A stretch of DNA of 64,000 bases from positions 128,952,896 through 129,016,895 of the forward strand of contig NC_067477.1 of assembly GCF_947179515.1 (NCBI RefSeq), read 5' to 3'. Positions 10,411-20,489 of this stretch are shown piece after piece (the first letter of the stretch is position 1; every line of letters begins with the position of its first letter). A program made the translations under genes and the position numbers. The notes below the pieces were generated by a model, which had not been told where the DNA came from, did no database searches, and saw only the letters and a program-made list of their open reading frames with translations. This DNA is from Apodemus sylvaticus. Taxonomy: Eukaryota; Chordata; Mammalia; Rodentia; Muridae.

Positions 10411-11198
10411 TATCTTTTTTTTTACTTTTTATTTATTCGATATATTTTTTATTTACATTTCAAATGATTTCCCCTTTTCTAGCCCCCCACTCTCCGAAAG
10501 TTCCATAAGCCCCCTTCTCTTCCCCTGTCCTCCCACCCACCCCTTCCCACTTCCCCGTTCTGGTTTTGCCGAATACTGCTTCACTGAGTCTTTCCAGAAC
10601 AAGGGGCCACTCCTCCTTTCTTCTTGTACCTCATTTGATGTGTGGATTATGTTTTGGGTATTCCAGTTTTCTAGGTTAGTATCCACTTATTAGTGAGTGC
10701 ATACCATGATTCACCTTTTGAGTCTGGGTTACCTCACTTAGTATGATGTTCTCTAGCTCCATCCATTTGCCTAAGAATTTCATGAATTCATTGTTTCTAA
10801 TGGCTGAATAGTACTCCATTGTGTAGATATACCACATTTTTTGTATCCACTCTTCTGTTGAGGGATACCTGGGTTCTTTCCAGCTTCTGGCAATTATAAA
10901 TAGGGCTGCTATGAACATAGTAGAGCATGTATCCTTATTACATGGTAGGGAATCCTCTGGGTATATGCCCAGGAGTGGTATAGCAGGATCTTCTGGAAGT
11001 GAGGTGCCCAGTTTTCGGAGGAACCGCCAGACTGATTTCCAGAGTGGTTGTACCAATTTGCAACCCCACCAGCAGTGGAGGAGTGTTCCTCTTTCTCCAC
11101 ATCCTCGCCAACATCTGCTGTCTCCTGAATTTTTAATCTTAGCCATTCTGACTGGTGTAAGGTGAAATCTCAGGGTTGTTTTGATTTACATTTCCCTT
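10411..11198 (-). mobile_element. L1 3' end, strongly 5'-truncated
   Basis: A T-rich start (the A tail in antisense) is followed by the L1 3' UTR and the last part of ORF2. The element stops at about 11198 within the ORF2 C-terminal region and then runs into unrelated sequence. At about 0.79 kb it is a typical heavily 5'-truncated insertion. The 3' UTR is short (about 260 bp), as in the L1 copies at 33.9-40.5 kb. Confidence 0.93.
10676..11146 (-). pseudogene. L1 ORF2 C-terminal fragment
   Basis: An uninterrupted run of 156 codons encodes the end of ORF2. It includes the Cys/His-rich motif CWRGCGERGTLLHCWWGC near its start, the conserved MWYIYTMEYYSAI stretch, and ends in SLISGY and a stop. 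It lacks the endonuclease and reverse transcriptase, so it is a dead fragment despite the open frame. Confidence 0.92.
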
Positions 11199-11256
11199 AA
11201 AAAGCATTACAGGCAGGGTACATAGTGCCCTTGGGACTGATAATTCCAGTCTCTTC

Positions 11257-11312
11257 GGCGGGGGTGGGGGGGTTGGGGAGGTGGGGGGTGGGGGTGGGGT
11301 GGGGGTGGGCGG
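11257..11312 (+). repeat. G-rich tract, G-quadruplex capable
   Basis: At least eight runs of four or more Gs, separated mostly by single Ts or short spacers, are seen in about 55 bp. The tract could fold as a G-quadruplex on the plus strand. It lies just beyond the 5' breakpoint of the L1 at 10411-11198. Confidence 0.8.
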
Positions 11313-11439
11313 CAAATTCCCAGGAACTGATATTTTGACTCCTTTGAGGCACCACTTCTAGCCCTAGCCCTGGATGATAAGCCAAAACTGAAGTTCCCTT
11401 TGTCCCTCATCTGAGGATGTCTCGGGTCAGTCTAGTTCT

Positions 11440-11580
11440 CTGCAGTTGCTCTAGGCACATGCTGGTCTGGAGAGATAGTGGTGGACTCTTACTGGAACCA
11501 TAAGCCCAAATAAACTTTTTCTTCTATAAGCTGACTTGGTCATGGCGTTTTATCACAGTGACAGGAAAGTAACTAAGACA
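11440..11580 (+). mobile_element. 3' end of a MaLR-type LTR
   Basis: The run AAGCCCAAATAAACTTTTTC, then CTTGGTCATGGCGTTTTATC and finally AACTAAGACA matches the 3' end of the LTR at 53659-54054 in order and wording. That part holds the LTR polyadenylation signal. The upstream part is diverged, and I could not place the 5' end. Confidence 0.65.
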
Positions 11581-11970
11581 GCACACACACACAATGGGTT
11601 CACAATGGCGTATATTGTTATACTGTATTCGTACCCACCCTCCTATGGCACCACCCCTTTCTGATCCCCTTCTTCCTCCTAAATAGGTCCCTTTCTGCTT
11701 TCATGCCACAGATATGCCACTGACCTCTCATGTGTCCTGCCCTTTAGACCCCCTCCTCTCTCCTCACAACCCCCTTCTATTTCCATGTCATAGTATGGCA
11801 TCCATATAAGCTTAACTCTAGACTTCTGCCAATGACGGAGACACGTGATGTTTGACTTTCTAAGGCTGGCTTACTTTGCTTAATGTCGTTATCCCCAGGT
11901 CAGGCTCAAGTGAAATGATTTGGGGATAACATGGATCCTTCTAGATGCCTAACTCCCACTCTTAAGACTA
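11581..11970 (-). mobile_element. Old rodent L1 3' region, antisense
   Basis: A CA-rich start leads into pyrimidine-rich, C-rich sequence with CCCTCC-type phrases, and then GGCTGGCTTACTTTGCTTAATGT. This is the usual pattern of an antisense rodent L1 3' UTR reaching the end of ORF2. It is diverged and has no open frame. Confidence 0.5.
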
Positions 11971-12189
11971 TGGACTACAAAGATTAGTTTAATTTTTAGT
12001 TTTAATTTCCAATGATACTCAATTAAGTGAAAAATGTTGATTACCTATTAGAAATACTATAGTCGACGAAACTGTGGAATATAAAAGACAAATTCTGGTT
12101 TCAAGGAGATAACGCTATAAAGACTTTAGTAAAGAAACAAGATAACTTACACAATATCATCACCTGTCTGACTGAACACTCTTATTTGG

Positions 12190-12480
12190 TGATTATTGTT
12201 TGAGAATTTCATACATGCAGATAACATACTTTGATCAGCTCCATCCCCAATTCTCTCCTCTCCACTATGTCTTCCCAGTTTCATGTCTTCTGTTTTTAAG
12301 AACTAATCAAGTCCACTGAATGCTGCTGATATGTGCACTGATGTAGGTTACACAGCAGTTTCTCAGGAGAGTGACCGTCATATCCAAAGAGCCATCAGTC
12401 ACCAATAGCTTCTTAGGTGGGGGTGGAGCTTCATGACCCCTTCTCTACCACACAGTGGAGTTTTGTCTGTCTGTAAGAGA
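12190..12480 (-). mobile_element. Old rodent L1-related 3' sequence, antisense
   Basis: GAGAATTTCATACATGCAG, then CCATCCCCAATTCTCTCC, then phrases around AGCCATCAGTCACCAATAGCTTC and GGGGTGGAGCTTCATGACCCC resemble a rodent repeat linked to L1 3' ends. The family name is uncertain. Confidence 0.4.
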
Positions 12481-12899
12481 TGCACATTGACATAATAAGA
12501 TAAAAACAGCTAAAGTCTAAGTATACAGCAAAACTATTTGAAAGCTCAAAAAGGAAACTGGTGTAGCTATACCAGAGACAAAATATACTTTAAACTAAGA
12601 ATCAGAGATGTAGGACATTCTACAAGGATATGCCTCACAAAGTAGCCAAATTGCCAAAAGAAAATAGGGTACAGCTTTCTTTGTAATTTATAGAATACAC
12701 TGCGGTCACTGAGGCACTCTTGAGCAAGCCAGAGAGCCCCACAATGGGTGAGAACATTCATTGCATGTCCTGGGCCACCTTAAGTCCAAGGACAAATCCT
12801 CTCCAGAACCTTCCTGAGAGGAGAGATGCTTCTCTCATAAACCAACCAGGTTTTACTCTGCTCTGGAGAGCTTCTCTTTAGAGCTCTGACTAGGAAGTG
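12481..12899. other. Unassigned sequence
   Basis: No firm feature. The sequence at 12500-12620 may be diverged L1 sequence. A minus-strand open frame of 143 codons starts in the next region and ends at 12780, but has no recognised relatives. Confidence 0.35.
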
Positions 12900-13680
12900 A
12901 AACATTCTGCTGTCACACTTGGGCTTATCGCCCGGGAAAGACCCGAGAGGCCTGGACTGCCAAAGGAACCAGTGCCTATTCGTCCGACCTCCTCTTTTAG
13001 TGGTGGCTTGGCCAAACTTGGCTTGCCATTCTGCTCCTGTCCCTAGAGGCTCATCTTTGCTTGCCTTGTCTGAGAAAATGCTGAATCTTGGGGCTGCCAA
13101 GGATGATGGGAATCTCAACTTCCCCTTTTCACCAGGCTTTCCCAGTGCTGCTAGCACAGGCAGGCTACGGAAAGCCCCTAACAGGTTCCTCGTGTCATAA
13201 AATCTTTGCAAAAGGTCAGAAAGGGAATCCTAGAAGATGGCCTCCATGTTCACTTTGTTACAGAGATCTTTGAGTCTTGGGCCCGTGCCCTAAACACTCC
13301 TCAGGACTGGAAGGTCACCAGGAAGGCCATACTGTCTGGATGCTAATTGCCAATTCCTCTTGTGGAAGGTTGCCTTTTATTATAAGGGGGAGGTGATAGG
13401 CCAATCCACTACTTTGACCAGGCCAGGTGCCCAGAGGGAAGAGCCATCCGTCACATAGGGGAGCTTGAAGGTCCTGGTGACCCAGGCTCAGCAGATGTCT
13501 CCTGAAGGAAGGGACCCTGGACCTTGTATGCTCTATCTGCTGAAGTATGCTGTTAGTACTTCTAATTCACAGGGCCATGCTGCTTCTGTGGTGTGGCTCA
13601 CTTATTTACCCCTTAAGACTCCCCTGCTGGGGTCCTCATTTCTATCTAACACGGTGCTAGTATGAGAATTTCAGGCTAGA
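12900..13680 (+). pseudogene. Decayed retroviral gag-like segment (tentative)
   Basis: In one plus-strand frame 13200-13350 reads like real coding sequence and contains TEIFESWARALNTPQDWK. A frameshift near 13350 then leads to CQFLLWKVAFYYK in another frame. The arrangement of Trp-rich helix, DWK, then a QFLLWK-like motif recalls the capsid region of class II endogenous retroviruses. This is inference from motif shape, not a confirmed match. Another decayed segment, env-like in appearance, follows on the same strand at 14.15-14.83 kb. Stops and shifts show it is not functional. Alternatively it could be a retroposed cellular gene. Confidence 0.35.
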
Positions 13681-14149
13681 GAAACCTTTCAGGGCTGCAA
13701 TATGGTAATTGGCAAAATTGAATGCCCCTAGTTGATTCTAGACCTTGTCCCTAGAGCTTCCTTTGCAAGTGCAATCCATTTCTTTGCTTTCCTAATAGAC
13801 AGGAGACAAAATAGAAAGATTCATGTTTAACAAAACAAGGATACTGGGGAGGGTGCCACTACCAATATTGCATGATGGGATATCATTTTGACTCAAAATC
13901 CATATTTACCACAAAAAGAGGGAATTGTGTACTTAAGGTCCCTGACTCTTGGGATGAGTGATATCGAGTAGAGCTCATGGCAAAAATGTACAAGACCAAC
14001 AGCCACTACTCTCTGGGTACCACCCATGTTTCCAGGTCTTTGGTCCCTGCTAACCAGCAAGAGCAGATAACTATAAGGTTCTTTCTCAGGAAAAACAGAC
14101 ACATAAACAGATTCAGATTCTTTGGTCTCCTGGAAGCAGAACATTTAAT
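13681..14149. other. Unassigned sequence between the gag-like and env-like segments
   Basis: No reverse transcriptase, integrase or protease motif could be found here, so if a provirus once lay here its pol region is gone. Otherwise nothing is recognised. Confidence 0.35.
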
Positions 14150-14830
14150 ATGTGGCTGCTTTCTTTTTTAAAAATTTTTCTATTTTCAATGCCTTCCAGT
14201 GCATCATTTGTGTCTCTAAAACTCGCCTGTATGCTGGTTAATGCCTCAGTAACTCACCACCTAGGTGCTAATGGTATCTGCTCAGAGTTACATGACATCT
14301 CTCTGTTTCATTCAGCTAGAGTCCTCCCTTTCTGTTAAAAAGGACTAAAAATATGGGCAGACCTGTTTCACTAAAACCACAGTGATATTACTAATGTGTG
14401 CACCCCATCCTTTCTCCTGTTATGTGGGGCCTCGTGACTGTCTGCATGAGTACCTCTTTCTCCTCCCCTTGTGTCCCAGCTCTCGTTGTAACACAGGTCT
14501 TCCTATGTGAGCCCGAGGAGACAGCATTTCTGCTCCAAAATCACACCAAGATCTGCTCCTTTGCTGGTGGGGATTGGACTTGTCTTCTTCATGGGGTCCA
14601 AAGGGGCCTCTGTGGTGACCCTTGTCCAGACTCATCACCTGTCTGGAGACTTCAAGGACAACTTTGATCAGACAAGACCAGACCATGTCATCAACAATAG
14701 AAAGCCGAGAGTTCCTCCAGCACCAGATCTTCTTGGAATGGTGTTGCAGAATAGGAAAGCCATCTTGCATTGTGTTAGGGCAGGAATGTTAATGAGTCAA
14801 ATGTTCATGAATTCAGTGTAAACACCTTAA
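14150..14830 (+). pseudogene. Decayed retroviral env-like segment (tentative)
   Basis: Two overlapping plus-strand frames (14398-14667 and 14507-14821) carry features that look like the end of an envelope surface subunit and the start of a transmembrane subunit. There is a Cys- and Trp-containing stretch with an NHT glycosylation site. A hydrophobic glycine-rich segment (GIGLVFFMGSKGASVVTL) follows, then LVQTHHLSGDF and a MVLQNRKAI motif. The frames are broken by shifts and no complete protein remains. The call rests on motif order only. Confidence 0.4.
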
Positions 14831-15183
14831 AAACCAGCACAGAATTGCTTACCCAGTACCAATAATCAGAGCCAAAGCCCTCTCCTTACCTGGTTGTTGC
14901 TACCTGCGTTGACCCCTGTGAATGCTCTGTCTTATATACCTTGTCCTTACTCTAGTTTGTACCATGACAAGTTTCCACCATAGTTGGTGTGACAATAGGC
15001 AGGGTTATGGCACAATACATAGCCCTAAAGTCCCCTCAGGTGCTGACAACCTGGCACCTCCCCATGGTGCCAGTGGGATGGTTGGCTAAAATCACTTGCC
15101 AATACAGTAGGTCTGCACCTCGATGCTGGTCTCCAGAATCTGTTTTCCAGGTTCATGACTTCACCTCTCTTACCCCCTCCTAC
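14831..15183. other. Unassigned sequence
   Basis: About 350 bp between the env-like segment and the L1 at 15.18 kb. It could hold a diverged LTR, but no terminal repeat or target duplication was found. Confidence 0.35.
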
Positions 15184-15490
15184 ATATATAGCTGGAGCCA
15201 GGGGTCCCTCCATGTGTACTCTTTGGTTGGTGGTTTAGTCCCTGGGAGCTCTGGGGGTACTGGTTGGTAAATATTGTTCCTCCTATGGAGCTGCAAACCT
15301 CTTCAGCTCCTTGGGTTCTTTCTCTAGCTGATCCATTGGGGACCCTATTCTCAGTCTGCTGGTTGGTTGTGAACCATGGGCATTTTGATCCATTTTCTAA
15401 GAAGGATCAAAGTATCCACACTTTGATCTTCCTTCTTTTTGAGCTTCATGTGGTTTATGAGTTGTATTTTGGATAGTTCGAGCTTTTGGT

Positions 15491-17394
15491 CTAATATCCA
15501 TTTATCAGCAAGTGCATACCATGTGTGTTCTTTTGTGACTGCGTTACCTCACTCAAGATGATATTTTCTTGTTCCATCCATTTGCCTAAGAATTTTATGA
15601 ATTCATTGTTTTTAATAGCTGAGTAGTGTATTTCACTGTGTAAATGTACCACGTTTTCTTTATCCATTCTGAGTATATGCCCAAGAGAGCTATGTCCAAT
15701 TTTCTGAGGAACCGCCAAACTGCTTTCCAGAGTAGTTTTACCAGCTTGCAGCACCACCAGCAGTGGAGGAGTGTTTCTCTTTTTCACATCCTCTCCAGCA
15801 TCTGCTGTCCCTGAGTTTTTGATCTTAGCCATTCTGACTGGTGTGAGGTGGAATCTCAAGGTTGTTTTTGATTTGTATTTCCCTGATGATTAAAGATGTT
15901 GAACATTTCTTTAGGTGTTTCTCAGCCATCTGGTACTCCTCAGTTGAGAATTCTTTGTTTAGCTCTGTACCCCATTTTTAATAGGGTTATTTGGTTCATT
16001 GGAGTCTAACTTCTTGAGCTCTTTGTATATATTGGATGTTAGTCTTCTATCTGATGAAGGATTGGTAAAGATCTTTCCCCAGTCTGTTGGTTGCTGTTTG
16101 TCCTATTGACAGTACCCTTTTCCTTATAGAAACTTTGTAATTTTGTGAGGTCCCATTTGTCAATTCTTGATCTTAGAGCATAAGCTACTGGTGTTCTGTT
16201 CAGAAAAAAATCCCCTGTGCCCATGTGCTCCAGGTTCTTCCCCAATTTCTCTTCTAATAGATTCAGTATATCTGGTTTTATGTGGAGGTACTTGATCTAC
16301 TTAGACTCCAGCTTTGTACAGGGAGATAAGAATGGATCAATTTACATCTTTCTATATGCTGACTGCCAGTTGACCCAGCACCATTGTTGAAAATGCTGTC
16401 TTTTTTCCACTGGATGGTTTTAGCTCCTTTGTCAAAGATCAAGTGAGCATAGGTGTGTGGGTTCATTTCTGGTTCTTTAATTCTATTCCATCGATCTACC
16501 TGCCTGTCACTGTACTAAAATACCATGCATTTTTTAATCACTATTGCTTTGTAGCATATCTTGAGGCCAGGGATTGTGATTCCACCAGAGGTTCTTTTAT
16601 TGTTGAGAATAATGTTCGCTATCCTGTGTTTTTTGTTATTCCAGATAAATTTGAAAATTGCTCTTTCTAACTCTATGAAGAATTGAGTTGGAATTTTGAT
16701 GGGAATTGCATTGAATCTGTAGATTACTTTTGGCAAGATGGCCATTTTTACTATATTAACCCTGCCAATCCATAATCATGGGAGATCTTTCCATCTTCTG
16801 AGATCTTCTTCAATTTCTTTCTTCAGAGACTTGAAGTTCTTGTTATACAGATCTTTCACTTGCTTGGTTAGAGTCACACCAAGGTATTTTATATTATTTA
16901 TGACTATTGTGAAGGGTGTCATTTCCCTAATTTCTTTCTCAGCCTCTTTATCCTTGAGATAGGAAGCCTACTGACTTGTTTAATTTTATATCCAGCCACT
17001 TTGCTGAAGTTATCAGGTTTGGGAGTTCTCTGGTGGAATTTTTGGGGTCATTGAAGTATACTATTATATCATCTGCAAATAGTGATACTTTGACTTCTTC
17101 CTTTCCAATTTGAATCCCTTTGACCTCCTTTTGTTGTCTAATTGCTCTGGCTAGGACTTCGAGTACTATATTGAATAAGTATGGAGAGAGTGGATAGCAT
17201 TGTCTAGTCCCTGATTTCAGTGGGATTGCTTCAAGTTTCTGTCCATTTAGTTTAATGTTGGCTACTGGTTTGCTGTATATTGCTTTTATTATGTTTAGAC
17301 ATTGACCTTGAATTCTTGATGGTTTCATAACTTTTATCATGAAGAGGTATTGGATTTTATCAAATGCTTTCTCAGAGTCTAATGAAATGATCAT
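15491..17394 (-). pseudogene. L1 ORF2 reverse transcriptase to C-terminus, disabled
   Basis: Pieces of ORF2 are recognisable in several frames. The reverse transcriptase core at 16948-17394 contains GTRQCYPLSPYLFNIVLEV and LFADDIIVY, the catalytic Asp-Asp motif. The thumb and linker region lies at 16515-16745 and the C-terminal segment at 15491-15859. The last one contains a deletion relative to the copy at 10676-11146. Frameshifts separate the pieces. Catalytic residues are visible but no continuous enzyme can be made. Confidence 0.9.
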
Positions 17395-17467
17395 GTGTTT
17401 TTTCTTTTATTTGTTTATATAGTGGATTACCGTATATTGAACCATCCTTGCATCCCTGGGATGAAGC

Positions 17468-17929
17468 CTACTTGATCATGGTGGAGATCGTTTTAATGTG
17501 TTTTTGGAATTGGTTGGCAAGAATTTTACTGAGTGTTTTTACATTGATATTCATAAGGGAAATTGGTCTAAAGTTCTTTTTCTTTGTTGGGTCTTTGTGT
17601 GGTTTAGATATCAGAGTAATTGTGGCTTCATAGAACAAATTGGGTAGTCTTCCTTCTGTTTCTATTTTGTGGAATAGTTTGAAGAGTATTGGTATTAAGT
17701 CTTCTTTGAAGGTCTGATAGAATTCTGCACTGAAACCATCTGGTCCTGGACTTTTTCTTTTTTGGTCAAATCTATTTGGAGTTATGTAGGCTTCTTGTAT
17801 GCTCATTATCTCTTTCTTTAGGTTAGGGAAGTTTTCTTCTATAATTTTGTTGAAGATATTTACTGTCCCCTTAAGTTGTAAATCCTTGCTCTCTTCTATA
17901 CCTATAATCCTTAGGTTAGGTCTTTTCAT
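17468..17929 (-). pseudogene. In-frame fusion of L1 ORF1 to ORF2 reverse transcriptase
   Basis: This 153-codon open frame starts in the middle of ORF1, where NLRIIGIEE, IFNKIIEENFPNLKKE and IQEAY are the conserved RNA-binding-domain phrases. At about codons 55-60 (DQKRKSPGPDGFSAEF) it passes without a break into the start of the ORF2 reverse-transcriptase region, with FYQTFKEDL and LFHKIETEG following. The join lies in an A-rich stretch at about 17753-17767 that both partners could share. It could come from a deletion at short homology, an RNA splice, or a template jump. It is a dead remnant, but the frame is preserved across the joint. Confidence 0.88.
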
Positions 17930-17999
17930 TTTGTCTGGTATTTCCTGGATGTTTTGGGTCAGGAGCTTTTTTTATTTTGCATTTTCTTTGACTGTTGTG

Positions 18000-18443
18000 T
18001 CAATGCTTTCTATGGTATCTTCTGCATCTGAGATTCTCTCTTCTATCTTTTGTATTCTGTTGTTGATGCTTGTATCCATGACTCCTGACTTCTTTCCTAG
18101 GTTTTCTATGTCCAGAGTTGTTTCCCTTTGTGATTGTTTCTACTTCTATTTTTAGATCCTGGATGGTTTTGTTAAATTCTTTTATCTGTTTGGTTGTGCT
18201 TTCCTGTAATTCTTTAAGGGCTTCTGCCTGTTTACCTGTGTTCTCCAGTATTTCTTTAAGGGAGTTATTTATGTCCTTCTTGAAGCCCTCTATCAGCACC
18301 ATGAGCTGTGATTTTAAATCCAAATCTTGCTTTTCCAGTGTGTTGGGGTATCTAGGACTTGCTGTTTTGGGAGAACTGGGTTTGGATGGTGCCTTGTTGC
18401 CTTGATTTCTTTTGGTAACATTTCTATGTTTGCCTTTCCCCAT
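18000..18443 (-). pseudogene. L1 ORF1 N-terminal part with coiled coil
   Basis: ORF1 encodes the RNA-binding chaperone of the L1 particle. The start chosen is the Met of MGKGKHRN at 18443, which agrees with the basic N-terminus of murine ORF1p. The open frame continues upstream to 18554 without a family match. After a Ser/Pro-rich stretch, EKQDLDLKSQL begins a heptad-rich coiled coil containing ILENTGKQAEALKELQEST and IKEFNKTIQDLKIEVE. The frame is then lost near 18120, and the RNA-recognition part continues in the fusion frame at 17468-17929. Confidence 0.88.
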
Positions 18444-18489
18444 CTGGTAATCTCTGGTATTAGTTGGTCCTGCTGACTCTGGCTGGTGC

Positions 18490-18900
18490 TTGTCTCTCCT
18501 GTTGGCCTGCAAGCCTGTCTCAGCACCCCTTGGTGACTGGCTCTCCTCTGGCACAGAGTGCTATGGCACTGTGCAGCTCCTGGGTGCAGGTGGGCCCCTG
18601 GCGGACCCTGTCTCATCTGTTCTGGTACTCTGGAGTTCCCTGTGCTCCTGGCTGTACCCACCCTCTCAGTTGCAAGAGAGAAGATGGCAGCCTTACCTCT
18701 AAATGAAGGAGTCAAATCACTCCCCGCAGAGCTGTTCTTCCCTGGCAGGATCGGTGCACAATCAGCTGTGGTGCTGCCCAGCTCCTGGGTGCACGTGGGG
18801 ACCTGGAAGACCCCGTACCAGTTGTTCTGGTTCTCTGGTGTTCCCTGTACTCCTGGCTGTACCCATCTGCTCCAACATTTCATATCTTGAGTAGGATGAC
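18490..18900 (-). promoter_or_regulatory. L1 5' UTR with two tandem 205-bp monomers
   Basis: TCCTGGCTGTACCCA occurs at 18646 and again at 18851, exactly 205 bp apart. The surroundings match in order: GCACCCAGGAGCTG in antisense, the GGAACTCCAGAGTACCAGAAC-like stretch, and CAGGGAACACCAGAGAACC. Murine L1 promoters are built from such monomers of about 200 bp, each with promoter activity. At least two are present here, the outer one incomplete. Divergence makes activity unlikely. Confidence 0.8.
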
Positions 18901-19004
18901 TTTCTAAGAGACTGGATTCTGATGCTGCATTGAAAACACCAGCACACAAATAACAAGAAGGGGTTAAGGGGCACTGAAGGGAAAAGGGCAAATAGAAGTG
19001 ATTT

Positions 19005-19880
19005 TTTCAGGAAGACTAGGGGTGGAGTTGGTAACAGGAGGGATCACGTGATGGGAAGGGAGAGAGAAAATATTGGAAGAAACAACTGGAATGGGGGCCA
19101 TCTTGGGGCCGAGGTGGAAACATAGTATAATGGAGACTCCATGGAATCTACAAGAGTAACCTTAGTAATGGGAGACATCGGGCCTGAACCCCATCAATTT
19201 CTGTAACCAGGCAAGGCCTCAAGTGGAGAGATTGGGACACCAACCCAGACACAAAACTTTTGACCTACAGATTGTCTTGCCTACAGAGTTTCCTGGGATG
19301 GGAACCTAGCGGAATTCATATCAAAGATGCCAAAGGGACTTCACTTGGCAACTAACGAGTGTAGATGCAGATTGCCACACCCAAATATTAGGCAGAGCTC
19401 AGAGAGTCCTACAGAGGAAGGAAAGGAAAGTTAGGAAAAACTAGAGGGATCAGGGAATGGACACACAACGAGAATATGGCCCACAGAATCAACTGACTGG
19501 GACACACAGGACCTTGCAGAGATCAGGGAGCCTGTAGAGGTCTGACCTAGGTCCTCTGCATGTATGTTATAGATGAGTCATTTGGTGTTCTTATGGAAAT
19601 CCTAAAAATGGGAGCAGTTACTATTCCTGACTATTTCGAGACCCTTTTTCCCCCTACTGGATTGCCTTGTCCAGCTTTGATGTGTTTGTATACACAGAAT
19701 TTTACTGTAGTTTGTTATGTTGTATTTGGTTGATGTCCCTGTGAAGCCTGCTTTTTTCTCAGGGGAGGTGGAGAAGGGTGGATTTGAGGGAGAGCAGAGA
19801 TTGGGGGAGAAGGCTGGGAGAGTCGGGGGGGGGTTACAGTTGGGATGTAATATATGAAAGAAGAATAAAAAAGAAAGCAC
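19005..19880 (+). mobile_element. Rodent L1 (Lx-like) 3' UTR, plus strand
   Basis: GGGGCCATCTTGGGGCCGAGG, AATGGAGACTCCATGGAATC, GGGACACCAACCCAGACACA and a G-rich stretch near 19780-19830 (GGGGGGGGG) lead to AAAGAAGAATAAAAAAG. This is a rodent L1 3' UTR with the G-rich region and A-rich end. The same family is seen in antisense at 56026-56480. It lies head to head with the preceding L1. It has no coding content. Confidence 0.75.
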
Positions 19881-20489
19881 CAGCCAAGAGCTGTATTTAT
19901 ACTCACCAAGGCGACTCTAGAAGATGACAAGTATATAGCAGCTAATTTGTGTCTTGAAGCATTCCAGTTTTGAAATATTTAAAAATGTGGAGGACAATAT
20001 TCTCAGCTTCTCGTGTGAGTCAATAGTTGTTTAGTGTACTTGGTAATGTGATTCAAATGGAAACACAAATAAGCAAAAACAAGGCAAAGCTGTCAAAACC
20101 AACAGATAAACAGAGCATTTGCATTTCTTACTTCTTATACAGCAGTTTACTCCTGAACTTAGTCCTGCTGACCAAGAAACCACCAGTAGAGAATGTGAAC
20201 TCCATCCTCAGCTGGGTCTGATGTCCCTATATACACTTCCTACAGTCAATGATACAAATGTGTATTCAGTATAATAGTTACCTTTGAGGAGAAAATGCTC
20301 TTACATGTTAGAAGATTTTTGAAGTCATGAAACAATAACTAATAGCGATGGTGCCTGTTTCTCAGCATTGTCTGACACCAGTTGTCTAATGAAGGCAGCA
20401 TGTTCATTTAATGCGTTTCTATAATCATTAAATTAACTCCATAGTAATACATGTTTATATTTATGTTAATATAAATTGCCTTTTCAAGT
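19881..20489. other. Unassigned sequence
   Basis: About 600 bp between two plus-strand L1 3' ends. AT-rich, nothing recognised. Confidence 0.45.

Larger units (their letters stand above)
15184..18900 (-). mobile_element. L1 with 5' promoter monomers and an internal ORF1-ORF2 deletion
   Basis: Minus-strand order is: two tandem 205-bp monomers of 5' UTR (about 18900-18490), ORF1 start and coiled coil (about 18443-18000), ORF1 middle (to about 17767), a direct join to ORF2 at the start of the reverse transcriptase (about 17753), the rest of ORF2 to its stop at 15491, and a 3' UTR. The C-terminal third of ORF1, the ORF1-ORF2 spacer and the whole endonuclease are missing (roughly 1.9 kb). The 3' UTR lacks its most terminal part and A tail, so the left edge is also truncated. 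Confidence 0.92.

Noticed and set aside
10676..11146. An intact 156-codon gene
   Set aside because: It is the C-terminal end of L1 ORF2 in a 5'-truncated copy.
12780..13211. A 143-codon minus-strand gene
   Set aside because: No family resemblance was seen. It overlaps plus-strand sequence that looks more coding-like, so it is probably a shadow.
18314..18991. A 225-codon frame in the L1 5' UTR as a new protein
   Set aside because: It reads through promoter monomers in a frame that overlaps ORF1, with no start or family support. It is most likely chance openness of GC-rich monomers.
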